NCBI RefSeq assembly: GCF_016462545.1
Contig: NZ_JAEMTA010000053.1
Span: 1 to 36,912, forward strand
Direction of reading: 5' to 3'
Length of the DNA stretch: 36,912 bases
DNA from: Mycolicibacterium sp.
GTDB lineage: Bacteria > Actinomycetota > Actinomycetes > Mycobacteriales > Mycobacteriaceae
Part shown: positions 22,465-31,222 of the stretch, piece after piece
Layout of the letters: every line of letters starts with the position of its first letter
Position numbering within the stretch: the first letter of the stretch is position 1
The notes under the pieces: generated by a model
Databases searched by the model: none
Told to the model about the DNA's origin: nothing
The model's input: the letters and a program-made list of their open reading frames with translations, nothing else
Program-made: the position numbers and the translations under genes

Positions 22465-24134
22465 TGAGTACGACAGCAGCGGGGATCACCTTCCTCGCCC
22501 TCCTCATCCTGGCGCTCTCCGCCGTTCACGTGCCCCTCGGGGACTACATGTATCGGGTGTACAGCTCCGACAAGGACTCTCGCGTCGAGCGGGTTGTCTA
22601 CCGCCTGATCGGCGCCGATCCCAAGTCGGAGCAGACGTGGGGCGCCTACGCCCGCAGCGTGCTCGCGTTCTCGGGCATCAGCATTCTGTTCCTGTTCGTC
22701 TTCCAACTCGTCCAGGGCAAGCTCCCACTGCACCTGAATGACCCGGCCACGGAGATGACGCCCGCCCTGGCCTGGAACACGGCGATCAGCTTCGTCACCA
22801 ATACCAACTGGCAGGCCTACTCGGGTGAGAGCACCCAGGGGCATCTCGTTCAGATGGCCGGCCTCACCGTGCAGAACTTCGTCTCCGCCGCCGTCGGCAT
22901 GGCCGTCGCCGTCGCACTGGTCCGCGGATTCGCGCGCCGTCGCACGACCGACCTCGGCAACTTCTGGGTCGACCTGGTGCGGGGGACGATTCGCATCCTG
23001 CTGCCGATCGCGTTCGTCGCGGCGCTGATCCTCGTCGTCGGTGGGGCGATCCAGAACTTCCATCTACACGACCAGATCGTGACCACGCTCAACGGCGTCC
23101 AGCAGACCATCACGGGTGGTCCGGTCGCCAGCCAGGAGGCCATCAAGGAGCTGGGCACCAACGGTGGCGGCTTCTTCAACGCCAACTCCGCGCATCCGTT
23201 CGAGAACCCCACCACGTGGACGAACTGGATCGAGATCTTCCTGTTGCTCGTCATCAGCTTCTCGCTGCCGCGCACGTTCGGCCGCATGGTGGAGAGCAAG
23301 AAGCAGGGTTATGCGATCGTCGCGGTCATGGGCACGATCGCCCTGATCAGTGTCACGCTGATGAGCTTCTTCCAGCTGCAGGCCCACGGCACCAACCCCA
23401 CCGCGATCGGCGCCGCCACCGAAGGCGTGGAACAACGGTTCGGCGTCTTCGACTCGGCGATCTTCGCCGACGCCACGACGCTCACCTCGACCGGTGCGGT
23501 GAACTCCTTCCACGATTCCTACACCAGCCTCGGCGGCATGATGGCGCTGTTCAACATGCAGCTCGGTGAAATCGCGCCCGGTGGAACGGGTTCGGGGCTC
23601 TACGGCATGCTGATCCTCGCCGTGATCACCGTGTTCATCGCGGGGCTCATGGTCGGCCGGACGCCGGAATACCTCGGCAAGAAGATCACGCCGCGCGAAA
23701 TCAAGCTGGCGGCAAGCTACTTCCTCGTCACACCGTTGCTCGTCCTCGTCGGAACGGCGACTGCCATGGCGCTCCCGGCTCAACGGGCCGGCATGCTCAA
23801 CAGCGGTCCCCACGGTCTGTCGGAGGTGTTGTACGCCTTCACTTCTGCCGCCAACAACAACGGTTCGGCGTTCGCGGGCATAAGCGTCAACACGACCTGG
23901 TACAACACCGCACTCGGTCTGGCGATGGTCTTCGGCCGCTTCCTGCCCCTGATCCTGGTCCTGGCCTTGGCGGGCTCCCTCGCCAAACAGGGCTCTACAC
24001 CGGAGTCGATCGGCACGTTGCCCACCCACCGACCACAGTTCGTCGGGATGGTCGTCGGCGTCACCGTGATCCTCGTCGCCCTCACCTTCCTCCCCGTGCT
24101 CGCGCTCGGGCCCCTCGCTGAAGGAATTCACTGA
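22464..24134 (+). CDS. kdpA: KdpA, potassium-channel-like subunit of the Kdp ATPase
   Basis: This 556-residue membrane protein binds and conducts K+ within the KdpFABC pump. The four selectivity-filter loops are standard: TNTNWQ (112-117), GTNGGG (231-236), S342-T-G344 and NNNGS (464-468). Other family marks are VPLGDYMYRVY (23-33), NSAHPFENPT (241-250), GRTPEYLGKK (398-407) and NSGPHGLSE (446-454). GGAGAGG precedes the GTG start by about 6 nt. The gene overlaps kdpF and kdpB by one base each. Its normal filter makes it the reference for the altered orphan copy at 20277-21989. Confidence 0.96.
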   Translation: MSTTAAGITFLALLILALSAVHVPLGDYMYRVYSSDKDSRVERVVYRLIGADPKSEQTWGAYARSVLAFSGISILFLFVFQLVQGKLPLHLNDPATEMTPALAWNTAISFVTNTNWQAYSGESTQGHLVQMAGLTVQNFVSAAVGMAVAVALVRGFARRRTTDLGNFWVDLVRGTIRILLPIAFVAALILVVGGAIQNFHLHDQIVTTLNGVQQTITGGPVASQEAIKELGTNGGGFFNANSAHPFENPTTWTNWIEIFLLLVISFSLPRTFGRMVESKKQGYAIVAVMGTIALISVTLMSFFQLQAHGTNPTAIGAATEGVEQRFGVFDSAIFADATTLTSTGAVNSFHDSYTSLGGMMALFNMQLGEIAPGGTGSGLYGMLILAVITVFIAGLMVGRTPEYLGKKITPREIKLAASYFLVTPLLVLVGTATAMALPAQRAGMLNSGPHGLSEVLYAFTSAANNNGSAFAGISVNTTWYNTALGLAMVFGRFLPLILVLALAGSLAKQGSTPESIGTLPTHRPQFVGMVVGVTVILVALTFLPVLALGPLAEGIH

Positions 24135-26284
24135 TGTCAACCACCACCGTCGCCGCGGCACCCAACCGGCACGAACCGAAACCCAAGGGCGGCAACGTCA
24201 AGGGTGGACTGCTCGACCCCAAGATGCTGCTGAAGTCGACACCCGACGCGCTGCGCAAGCTCGACCCCCGCACACTGTGGCGCAACCCGGTGATGTTCAT
24301 CGTCGAGATCGGCGCCGTGTGGAGCTCCGTCCTCGCCGTCCGGGAACCGACGTGGTTCTCCTGGCTGATCGTGTTCTGGCTCTGGGCCACCGTCGTCTTC
24401 GCCAACCTCGCCGAAGCGGTCGCCGAAGGGCGCGGCAAGGCCCAGGCCGAGAGCCTGCGACGCGCCAAGTCCGACGCCATGGCCCGGCGCCTCACCGGCT
24501 GGACTCCCGGCGGCAGCGGAACCGAGGAAGAGGTTGCCGCCCCGCTGCTGCAGCAGGGCGACATCGTGGTCGTCGAAGCCGGCCAGTCGATACCGGGTGA
24601 CGGCGACGTCATCGAAGGCATTGCCTCCGTTGATGAATCGGCCATCACCGGCGAATCTGCTCCGGTCATCCGCGAGTCCGGCGGCGACAGGTCCGCGGTG
24701 ACTGGCGGCACGACGGTGCTGTCGGACCGCATCGTCGTCAAGATCACTCAGAAGCCGGGCGAGAGCTTCATCGACCGGATGATCGCCCTCGTCGAGGGGG
24801 CCAACCGGCAGAAGACGCCGAACGAGATCGCGCTGAACATCCTGCTGGCGGCGCTGACCATCATCTTCGTCTTCGCGGTGGCCACCCTGCAGCCACTGGC
24901 CATCTTCTCCAAGGCCAACAACCCGGGCGTGCTCGATTCTCAGGCCCTCGACGGCAACGGCGTCACCGGGATCGTCATGGTCGCCCTGCTGGTCTGCCTG
25001 ATCCCGACCACCATCGGTGCCCTGCTGTCCGCGATCGGCATCGCAGGCATGGACCGACTGGTACAGCGCAACGTGCTCGCCATGTCGGGCCGTGCCGTCG
25101 AGGCCGCGGGTGACGTCAACACACTGCTCCTGGACAAGACGGGCACGATCACCCTCGGCAACCGCCAGGCGGGAGCATTCCATCAACTGCCGGGGGTCAC
25201 ACCCGAGCAGTTCGCCGACGCCGCCCAGCTCTCCAGCCTGGCCGACGAGACCCCCGAGGGTCGCTCCATCGTCGTCTTCGCCAAGGAGCGGTTCGGCCTG
25301 AGGGCCCGCACGCCGGGAGAGTTGAACAACGCCAACTGGATCGAGTTCACCGCCACCACCCGCATGTCGGGCGTCGATCTGGAGGACGGCCACCAACTGC
25401 GCAAGGGGGCGGCCGCCTCGGTCGCCGACTGGGTGCGCGCCGGCGGTGGCACCGTGCCACCCGAACTCGCGGGCATCGTCGACGAGGTGTCCGCCAGCGG
25501 CGGTACACCACTGGTGGTCGGCGAGGTGCGCGACGGCGTGGCGCGCACGCTCGGTGTCATCCACCTCAAGGACGTCGTCAAGGAGGGCATGCGCGAGCGG
25601 TTCGACGAGATGCGTCGAATGGGCATCCGCACCGTGATGATCACCGGCGATAATCCATTGACCGCCAAGGCCATTGCCGATGAGGCGGGCGTCGACGACT
25701 TCCTCGCCGAGGCCACTCCCGAGGACAAGCTGGCGCTGATCAAGAGCGAGCAGGAGGGCGGCAAGCTCGTCGCCATGACGGGCGACGGCACCAATGACGC
25801 CCCCGCTCTGGCGCAAGCCGACGTCGGCGTCGCGATGAACACGGGCACGTCGGCGGCCAAGGAGGCCGGCAACATGGTCGACCTCGACTCCGATCCGACC
25901 AAGCTCATCGAGATCGTGGAGATTGGCAAGCAGTTGCTCATCACCCGAGGCGCTCTGACGACGTTCTCGATCGCCAACGACATCGCGAAGTACTTCGCGA
26001 TCATTCCGGCGATGTTCGTCGCGTTGTTCCCTGGACTGGACCTGCTCAACGTCATGCGCCTGCACAGTCCGACGTCGGCGATCCTGTCGGCGGTCATCTT
26101 CAACGCCATCATCATCATCGCGCTGATCCCGCTCTCGCTGCGCGGTGTGCGATACACCCCGAGTAGCGCGTCGAAGCTGTTGAGCCGCAACCTCTACATC
26201 TACGGCATCGGCGGCATCGTCGCCCCCTTCATCGGGATCAAGCTCATCGATCTCGTCGTCCAACTTCTTCCTGGGATGTCCTGA
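24134..26284 (+). CDS. kdpB: KdpB, P-type ATPase subunit of the Kdp complex
   Basis: This 716-residue catalytic subunit hydrolyses ATP to drive K+ import. The actuator motif TGES is at 172-175, where the Ser aligns with the inhibitory phosphorylation site of E. coli KdpB. PTTIG at 291-295 lies in TM4, D334-K-T-G-T is the phosphorylated Asp motif, and MTGDGTNDAPALAQ (548-561) is the hinge. The N terminus has a 50-residue polar extension (KPKGGNVKGG) before TM1, as in other actinobacterial KdpB. The ATG overlaps the kdpA stop (TGATG) with AAGGA upstream. A 708-residue open frame on the opposite strand is a shadow. Confidence 0.96.
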   Translation: MSTTTVAAAPNRHEPKPKGGNVKGGLLDPKMLLKSTPDALRKLDPRTLWRNPVMFIVEIGAVWSSVLAVREPTWFSWLIVFWLWATVVFANLAEAVAEGRGKAQAESLRRAKSDAMARRLTGWTPGGSGTEEEVAAPLLQQGDIVVVEAGQSIPGDGDVIEGIASVDESAITGESAPVIRESGGDRSAVTGGTTVLSDRIVVKITQKPGESFIDRMIALVEGANRQKTPNEIALNILLAALTIIFVFAVATLQPLAIFSKANNPGVLDSQALDGNGVTGIVMVALLVCLIPTTIGALLSAIGIAGMDRLVQRNVLAMSGRAVEAAGDVNTLLLDKTGTITLGNRQAGAFHQLPGVTPEQFADAAQLSSLADETPEGRSIVVFAKERFGLRARTPGELNNANWIEFTATTRMSGVDLEDGHQLRKGAAASVADWVRAGGGTVPPELAGIVDEVSASGGTPLVVGEVRDGVARTLGVIHLKDVVKEGMRERFDEMRRMGIRTVMITGDNPLTAKAIADEAGVDDFLAEATPEDKLALIKSEQEGGKLVAMTGDGTNDAPALAQADVGVAMNTGTSAAKEAGNMVDLDSDPTKLIEIVEIGKQLLITRGALTTFSIANDIAKYFAIIPAMFVALFPGLDLLNVMRLHSPTSAILSAVIFNAIIIIALIPLSLRGVRYTPSSASKLLSRNLYIYGIGGIVAPFIGIKLIDLVVQLLPGMS

Positions 26285-26286
26285 AC

Positions 26287-27210
26287 ATGAATGTTTCCAA
26301 CCTCATTCGCCAACACTGGGCCGCTCTTCGTGCGCTCCTGGTGCTCACCGTGATCACCGGCATCGCCTACCCGCTCGTCGTGTGGGCCATCGCCCAACTC
26401 CCCGGTCTCGACCATCGGGCGCAGGGCTCGATCATCACCGTCGGGGGGAAGCCGGTCGGTAGTTCACTGATCGGCCAGTCGTTCACCGACGCCAGCGGAA
26501 ACCCACTACCGCAGTACTTCCAGAGCCGGCCGTCGGCCGCCGGCGACGGCTATGACCCGCTGGCCACCAGCGCCAGCAACCTCGGTCCGGAGGACGTCGT
26601 GGACACCCCCGCCGACCCCGCCCAGGTGGCGGCGGGCACCGATCCGGCCGACGCCGGGTACAAGGCCAGCCTGCTGACGCTGGTGTGCTCGCGCAGCCTG
26701 GCCATCGGCACCCTCGAAGGTGTCGACGGGTCGCGGCCGTTCTGCACCGGCGACGGCGTCGGCGCCGTGCTCTCCGTGATCGGTCCTCGCGACGCGCAGG
26801 GCAACGTCGTACGGCCCACCCGGGTCGTGAGTCTCAACCAGCCGTGCACGACGACCAAGACGCCGTTCCTCGCTGCGTACGAGGGCGTCAAGGTGGAATG
26901 CGCGAAGTACGGCGAGGACTACGCCGTCGGCCAGATCGTGCCCATCCGCGGTGCCGCTCCGGCCCAGCCGGCGGTGCCTGCCGACGCGGTGACCGCCAGC
27001 GGCAGCGGACTGGACCCGAACATCTCCCCCGCCTACGCCGACATCCAGGTCGGCCGGGTGGCCAAGGCCCGAGGCATCACCGCCGACGACGTGCGTAACC
27101 TCCTGGCGGACAACACCTACGGGCGCGACCTGGGCTTCATGGGCGAGCCGAGGGTCAACGTGCTGGAGTTGAACCTCGCGCTCGATCAGAAGTATCCCGC
27201 AAGGAGCTGA
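26287..27210 (+). CDS. kdpC: KdpC, enlarged accessory subunit of the Kdp ATPase
   Basis: This 307-residue KdpC is clearly larger than the usual 190 or so. An N-terminal helix at 14-36 (LRALLVLTVITGIAYPLVV) and FQSRPSA-GYDPLATSASNLGP (78-101) are standard. VTASGSGLDPNISPAYA (235-251) and the GFMGEPRVNVLELNLALD ending are also standard. Between them, residues about 102-230 form an insertion of about 125 residues in place of a short linker. It contains four Cys (134, 153, 187, 205), which could form disulfides outside the membrane. KdpC stabilises the complex and raises ATP affinity. Starts 2 nt after kdpB. Confidence 0.92.
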   Translation: MNVSNLIRQHWAALRALLVLTVITGIAYPLVVWAIAQLPGLDHRAQGSIITVGGKPVGSSLIGQSFTDASGNPLPQYFQSRPSAAGDGYDPLATSASNLGPEDVVDTPADPAQVAAGTDPADAGYKASLLTLVCSRSLAIGTLEGVDGSRPFCTGDGVGAVLSVIGPRDAQGNVVRPTRVVSLNQPCTTTKTPFLAAYEGVKVECAKYGEDYAVGQIVPIRGAAPAQPAVPADAVTASGSGLDPNISPAYADIQVGRVAKARGITADDVRNLLADNTYGRDLGFMGEPRVNVLELNLALDQKYPARS

Positions 27211-27218
27211 GCGGGCAG

Positions 27219-29762
27219 GTGGATGATGAGAACGTGAGCACCGCCCAACCCGGAACCAAGCGCGGGGAACTGCGCATCTACCTGGGTGCGGCACCCGGCG
27301 TCGGCAAGACCTTCGCGATGCTGGGCGAGGCTCACCGACGTGTGGAGCGCGGCACCGACCTGGTCGCCGCGGTCGTGGAGACCCACGGCCGCAAGAAGAC
27401 CGCCGAGATGTTCGACGGCATCGAGGTCGTCCCGCCCCGGTACGTGGACTACCGGGGCGGGCGATTCGCCGAACTCGACGTGCCCGCCGTGTTGGCGCGC
27501 CACCCCGAGGTGGTGCTCGTCGACGAACTCGCGCACACCAACACCCCCGGCAGCAAGAACACCAAACGGTGGCAGGACGTCGAGGAGTTGCTCGAGGCGG
27601 GGATCTCCGTCATCTCCACCGTCAACGTCCAACACCTGGAGAGCCTCAACGACGTGGTCGCCCAGATCACCGGGATCGAGCAGCAGGAGACGGTTCCCGA
27701 CTCGGTGGTGCGCGGAGCCGCTCAGATCGAACTCGTCGACATCACCCCGGAAGCGTTGCGGCGCAGACTCTCTCATGGCAACGTCTACGCCCCGGAACGC
27801 ATCGACGCCGCGCTGAGCAACTACTTCCGGCGCGGGAACCTGACCGCGCTGCGCGAACTCGCGCTGCTGTGGCTCGCCGATCAGGTCGACGCCGCGCTGG
27901 CGAAGTATCGCGCCGAGAACAAGATCACCGCGACCTGGGAGGCGCGGGAGCGAGTGGTCGTCGCCGTCACCGGCGGACCCGAATCCGAGACGCTGGTACG
28001 GCGCGCCTCGCGCATCGCGTCCAAGTCGAGCGCAGAACTGATGGTCGTGCACGTCGTTCGGGGCGACGGCCTGGCCGGGGTCTCCGCCCCGCAGATGGGC
28101 AAGGTCCGAGAACTCGCCACCAGCCTCGGCGCCACCGTGCACACCGTCGTCGGTGACGACGTGCCCGCCGCCCTGCTGGAATTCGCCCGCGAGATCAACG
28201 CGACGCAGTTGGTGCTCGGGACGTCGCGGCGGTCCCGATGGGCCCGCATCTTCGACGAGGGCATCGGCGCCGCCACGGTCCAGAACTCCGGCAAGATCGA
28301 CGTCCACATGGTCACCCATGACGAGACCAAACCCGGTGTGACGCTGTCGTCGCTCACACCGCGACAGCGGCACCTCGCGTCCTGGCTCGCCGCAGGCATC
28401 GTCCCGTCGGTCACGTGCGCGGTGACAGTGGTCTTCCTGCAACGGTTCCTGGGCATCGGCGGCGAGAGCGCGCTCTTCTTCGTCGGCGTGCTGGTGGTCG
28501 CACTGCTCGGCGGCGTGGCTCCGGCGGCGCTGTCGGCTCTGCTCTCCGGACTCTTACTCAACTACTTCTTGGTAGAGCCCAAGTACACCTTCACGATGGC
28601 CGAACCCGACAGCGCCGTGACGGTCGTGGTGCTGTTGGCGGTCGCGGTCGCGGTCGCGGCCCTTGTCGACGGTGCGGCGAACCGGTCGCGCGAGGCCCGC
28701 CGCGCATCCCAGGAAGCCGAACTCCTCGCGCTGTTCGCCGGCTCCGTTCTCCGCGGCGCCGATCTCACCACCCTTCTGGAGCGGGTCAGAGAGACCTACT
28801 CTCAGCGCTCGGTGAGCATGCTGCGAGAGGGTCCCGGCGGATCCTCGATCGTCGCGTGCGTCGGCGATGATCCCTGTGTCAACGTCGATTCCGCCGATAC
28901 CGCCGTCGAGGTCGGTGACGACGAATTCTGGATGCTGATGACCGGCCGGGCGCTCACCGCCCGTGACCGCCGAGTGCTCGGCGCCGTCGCCAACCAGGCG
29001 GCGGGTCTGATCCGTCAGCGCCAACTGATCGAGGACGCCAGTCAAGCCGAGGCCATCGCCAAGGCGGACGAACTGCGCCGCTCACTCCTCTCGGCCGTGA
29101 GCCATGACCTGCGGACGCCGTTGGCCGCTGCGAAGGCCGCGGTGTCGAGCCTGCGCAGCGTCGACATCGACTTCTCCGCCGAGGACACCGCCGAGCTGCT
29201 CGCTACGGTCGAGGAGTCCATCGATCAGCTGACCGCGCTCGTGGGCAACCTCCTGGACTCATCCAGGCTGGCCGCGGGAGTCGTCAAACCGCAGCTGCGA
29301 CGGGTCTACCTGGAGGAGGTCGTGCAGCGGTCGCTGCTCGGAATCAGCCGGGGCGCCGCCGGATTCGGCGGTTCGGGAGCCGACAGGGTCAAGGTCGAAG
29401 TCGGCGACGCCGTGGCCATGGCCGACATCGGACTGTTGGAACGGGTGCTGGTGAACCTCATCGACAATTCCTTGCGCTATGCGGCCAACGGTCCGGTGCG
29501 CGTCAATGCGGCGCGAGTGGGCGATCGGGTGGTGATCGCCGTCGTCGACGAGGGCAAGGGTGTCGCTCGCGGCGCCGAGGAGCAGATGTTCGCCCCATTT
29601 CAGCGCATGGGCGACCACGACAACAGCACCGGTGTGGGCCTTGGGCTTTCGGTCGCGCGGGGCTTCGTCGAGGCCATGGGCGGGACCATCGCCGCCACGG
29701 ACACACCTGGTGGCGGGCTGACCGTCGTGGTCGACCTCGCCGCACCGGGGGATGACCAGTGA
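27219..29762 (+). CDS. kdpD: KdpD, sensor histidine kinase
   Basis: This 847-residue sensor responds to K+ limitation and osmotic state and phosphorylates KdpE. Order of parts: the N-terminal KdpD domain with Walker A GAAPGVGKT (23-31) and VVLVDELAHTN (98-108); a universal-stress-like domain (about 245-370); four membrane helices of the DUF4118 type (about 390-485). A GAF-like region (about 500-605) follows. Then come the dimerisation helix with His629 in SHDLRTPL, the N-box Asn750 (NLIDNSLRYA), and the ATP-lid Gly-rich VDEGKGV and GVGLGLSVARGF. A GTG at 27219 is used; a GTG at 27234 would drop five residues. L446 is a TTA codon, rare here. It overlaps kdpE by 4 nt. Confidence 0.95.
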   Translation: MDDENVSTAQPGTKRGELRIYLGAAPGVGKTFAMLGEAHRRVERGTDLVAAVVETHGRKKTAEMFDGIEVVPPRYVDYRGGRFAELDVPAVLARHPEVVLVDELAHTNTPGSKNTKRWQDVEELLEAGISVISTVNVQHLESLNDVVAQITGIEQQETVPDSVVRGAAQIELVDITPEALRRRLSHGNVYAPERIDAALSNYFRRGNLTALRELALLWLADQVDAALAKYRAENKITATWEARERVVVAVTGGPESETLVRRASRIASKSSAELMVVHVVRGDGLAGVSAPQMGKVRELATSLGATVHTVVGDDVPAALLEFAREINATQLVLGTSRRSRWARIFDEGIGAATVQNSGKIDVHMVTHDETKPGVTLSSLTPRQRHLASWLAAGIVPSVTCAVTVVFLQRFLGIGGESALFFVGVLVVALLGGVAPAALSALLSGLLLNYFLVEPKYTFTMAEPDSAVTVVVLLAVAVAVAALVDGAANRSREARRASQEAELLALFAGSVLRGADLTTLLERVRETYSQRSVSMLREGPGGSSIVACVGDDPCVNVDSADTAVEVGDDEFWMLMTGRALTARDRRVLGAVANQAAGLIRQRQLIEDASQAEAIAKADELRRSLLSAVSHDLRTPLAAAKAAVSSLRSVDIDFSAEDTAELLATVEESIDQLTALVGNLLDSSRLAAGVVKPQLRRVYLEEVVQRSLLGISRGAAGFGGSGADRVKVEVGDAVAMADIGLLERVLVNLIDNSLRYAANGPVRVNAARVGDRVVIAVVDEGKGVARGAEEQMFAPFQRMGDHDNSTGVGLGLSVARGFVEAMGGTIAATDTPGGGLTVVVDLAAPGDDQ

Positions 29763-30448
29763 GCAGCAAGACGAGGGTGCTCGTGATCGACGACGAGCCA
29801 CAGATCCTGCGCGCCCTGCGCATCAACCTGTCGGTACGCGGGTACGAGGTCGACACAGCGGCCACGGGGGCGCTTGCGCTACGGGCCGCCGCGGAGCACA
29901 AGCCCGACGTCGTCGTCCTGGACCTCGGCCTGCCCGACATGTCCGGCATCGAGGTGCTGGAAGGGCTCAGGGGGTGGCTCACCGCGCCCGTCATCGTGCT
30001 GTCGGCGCGCACCGACTCCTCGGACAAGGTCGAGGCGCTCGACGCCGGAGCCGACGACTACGTGACGAAACCCTTTGGCATGGACGAGTTCCTGGCCCGA
30101 CTGCGAGCCGCCGTGCGCCGCGGCACCGCCGCCTCGGAAACCGATCAGCCCGTAATCGAAACATCTTCTTTCACAGTCGACTTGGCCGCCAAGAAGGTCA
30201 CGAAGAACGGCGCGGAAGTTCATCTGACCCCGACCGAGTGGGGCATGCTGGAGATGCTGGTGCGCAACCGGGGAAAGCTGGTCGGTCGCGAGGAACTGCT
30301 CAAGGAGGTGTGGGGGCAGGCCTACGCCAAGGAGACGCACTACCTGCGGGTGTACCTCGCGCAGTTGCGGCGCAAGCTCGAAGTCGATCCCAGCCATCCC
30401 AAGCACCTGCTCACCGAAGCCGGGATGGGCTACCGCTTTCAGGAGTAG
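29759..30448 (+). CDS. kdpE: KdpE, OmpR-family response regulator
   Basis: This 229-residue regulator has the receiver domain at 1-120, with acidic pocket D11-D12, phosphoacceptor Asp55 (VVLDLGLPD), Ser82 and Lys104 (VTKPF). A winged-helix DNA-binding domain covers about 130-229, containing HLTPTEWGMLEMLVRNRGKLV and YLRVYLAQLRRKLE. It is the usual partner of KdpD. Translation is coupled through the 4-nt overlap (GTGA). The target sites are not known; the 11-bp-phased CTTGACG repeats upstream of the operon are candidates by inference. It converges with the TetR gene 3 nt away. Confidence 0.95.
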   Translation: MSSKTRVLVIDDEPQILRALRINLSVRGYEVDTAATGALALRAAAEHKPDVVVLDLGLPDMSGIEVLEGLRGWLTAPVIVLSARTDSSDKVEALDAGADDYVTKPFGMDEFLARLRAAVRRGTAASETDQPVIETSSFTVDLAAKKVTKNGAEVHLTPTEWGMLEMLVRNRGKLVGREELLKEVWGQAYAKETHYLRVYLAQLRRKLEVDPSHPKHLLTEAGMGYRFQE

Positions 30449-30458
30449 CTCCTACTCC
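30442..30458. terminator. Hairpin covering both stop codons of kdpE and the TetR gene
   Basis: GGAGTAG-CTC-CTACTCC is a 7-bp stem with a 3-nt loop. It contains the TAG of kdpE (30446-30448) and the minus-strand stop of the TetR gene (30452-30454). A symmetrical structure at convergent ends could act for both strands, but there is no T-tract. Confidence 0.4.
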
Positions 30459-31057
30459 CCAGACATCACCTGTCGGGCCACCCGGGTGAGCGGTTCGTAG
30501 AGGTTGAGTACCGCCTGCGGGTCATCGTCGAGCAGCGCGTTGGTCACGAGCGTCGAGATTGCCGCGACGAGAACCTGGGCGTCGAAGCGAGCCTGCTCCG
30601 AGCGGGCGCCGAACACGTCGGCGACACCGTCGACGAATTCCTGCTGCAGCGCGAGCCTCGCCGCGACCCCCTCGGGCCCCGCCGCGTACACCCCGATCAA
30701 GAAGAGGCGCGACCGAGCCGGATTCGCCGCCATCACTGCGAGGTACGTCTTCAACAACGCGTCGAACCGACTCATCGGAGGATCGGACTCGGCGGTCGAC
30801 AGAATGAGTGCGATCACCGACGCTTGCCGCGTGGCATAGCTGGCCAGGAAGCAGTCCTGCTTCGAGCAGAACAGTTCGTAGAAGGTCTGCCGGGATACTC
30901 CGGCGCTCTTGATGACGTCGGCCACGCTGGTGTCGCCATATCCCTTAGCTGACATCACCGTCTCGAGAGCGGCGAGAATGCGTTCGCGCTGGTTGTCCCT
31001 GACCTCGTCGCGGCTGAGCTGGTGCCGTCCGGGGCTGAGTCGCTTGCTGGTGTCCAT
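30452..31057 (-). CDS. TetR-family transcriptional regulator
   Basis: The product is 201 residues. The N-terminal helix-turn-helix (RERILAALETVMSAKGYGDTSVADVIKSAGVSRQTFYELF, residues about 24-64) is typical of TetR regulators, with the recognition helix near VSRQTFYELF. The C-terminal ligand domain is all helical and contains LFLIGVYAAGPEG. The basic N terminus is a common addition. No ligand is evident. The target cannot be told; the adjacent methyltransferase/hydrolase genes are possibilities. An AT-rich region 90-110 bp upstream probably contains its promoter. Confidence 0.88.
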   Translation of the reverse strand: MDTSKRLSPGRHQLSRDEVRDNQRERILAALETVMSAKGYGDTSVADVIKSAGVSRQTFYELFCSKQDCFLASYATRQASVIALILSTAESDPPMSRFDALLKTYLAVMAANPARSRLFLIGVYAAGPEGVAARLALQQEFVDGVADVFGARSEQARFDAQVLVAAISTLVTNALLDDDPQAVLNLYEPLTRVARQVMSGE

Positions 31058-31149
31058 GCCTCGACCTGGGTAGACGCAGATGGTTCTCGAGATTCAGCGA
31101 GTGTAGGCGAACGAGTGGTCTGCTCGCGATTGCGAATGATGTACGAAGT

Positions 31150-31166
31150 TGTCTATATTTGCTACA
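31150..31166 (-). promoter_or_regulatory. AT-rich segment upstream of the TetR gene, possible promoter/operator
   Basis: TGTCTATATTTGCTACA is the most AT-rich stretch nearby and begins TGT and ends ACA, as TetR operators often do. The interior symmetry is poor. On the minus strand TATAGA could act as a -10 box. Evidence is limited to composition and position. Confidence 0.28.
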
Positions 31167-31169
31167 CGC

Positions 31170-31202
31170 GGGCGGATCCAGAGGAGGGGACTGGATCCGC
31201 CC
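31170..31202 (-). terminator. Strong hairpin downstream of the methyltransferase gene
   Basis: A perfect 12-bp inverted repeat (GGGCGGATCCAG / CTGGATCCGCCC) with a 9-nt loop lies 20 bp after the end of the methyltransferase gene and before the TetR gene. There is no long U-tract, as is usual for mycobacterial hairpins. It would separate the two transcription units. Confidence 0.6.
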
Positions 31203-31222
31203 GGTTTACGTTCCGTTCCTGG

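Noticed and set aside
24137..26263. 708-residue open frame on the minus strand
   Set aside because: It is antisense to kdpB, is Asp/His/Arg-rich and without domain motifs. KdpB motifs on the other strand are complete.
31150..31166. Idea of a palindromic TetR operator at this AT-rich spot
   Set aside because: Only the outer three base pairs and one inner pair match, so the symmetry is too weak to call an operator. It is kept only as a possible promoter.
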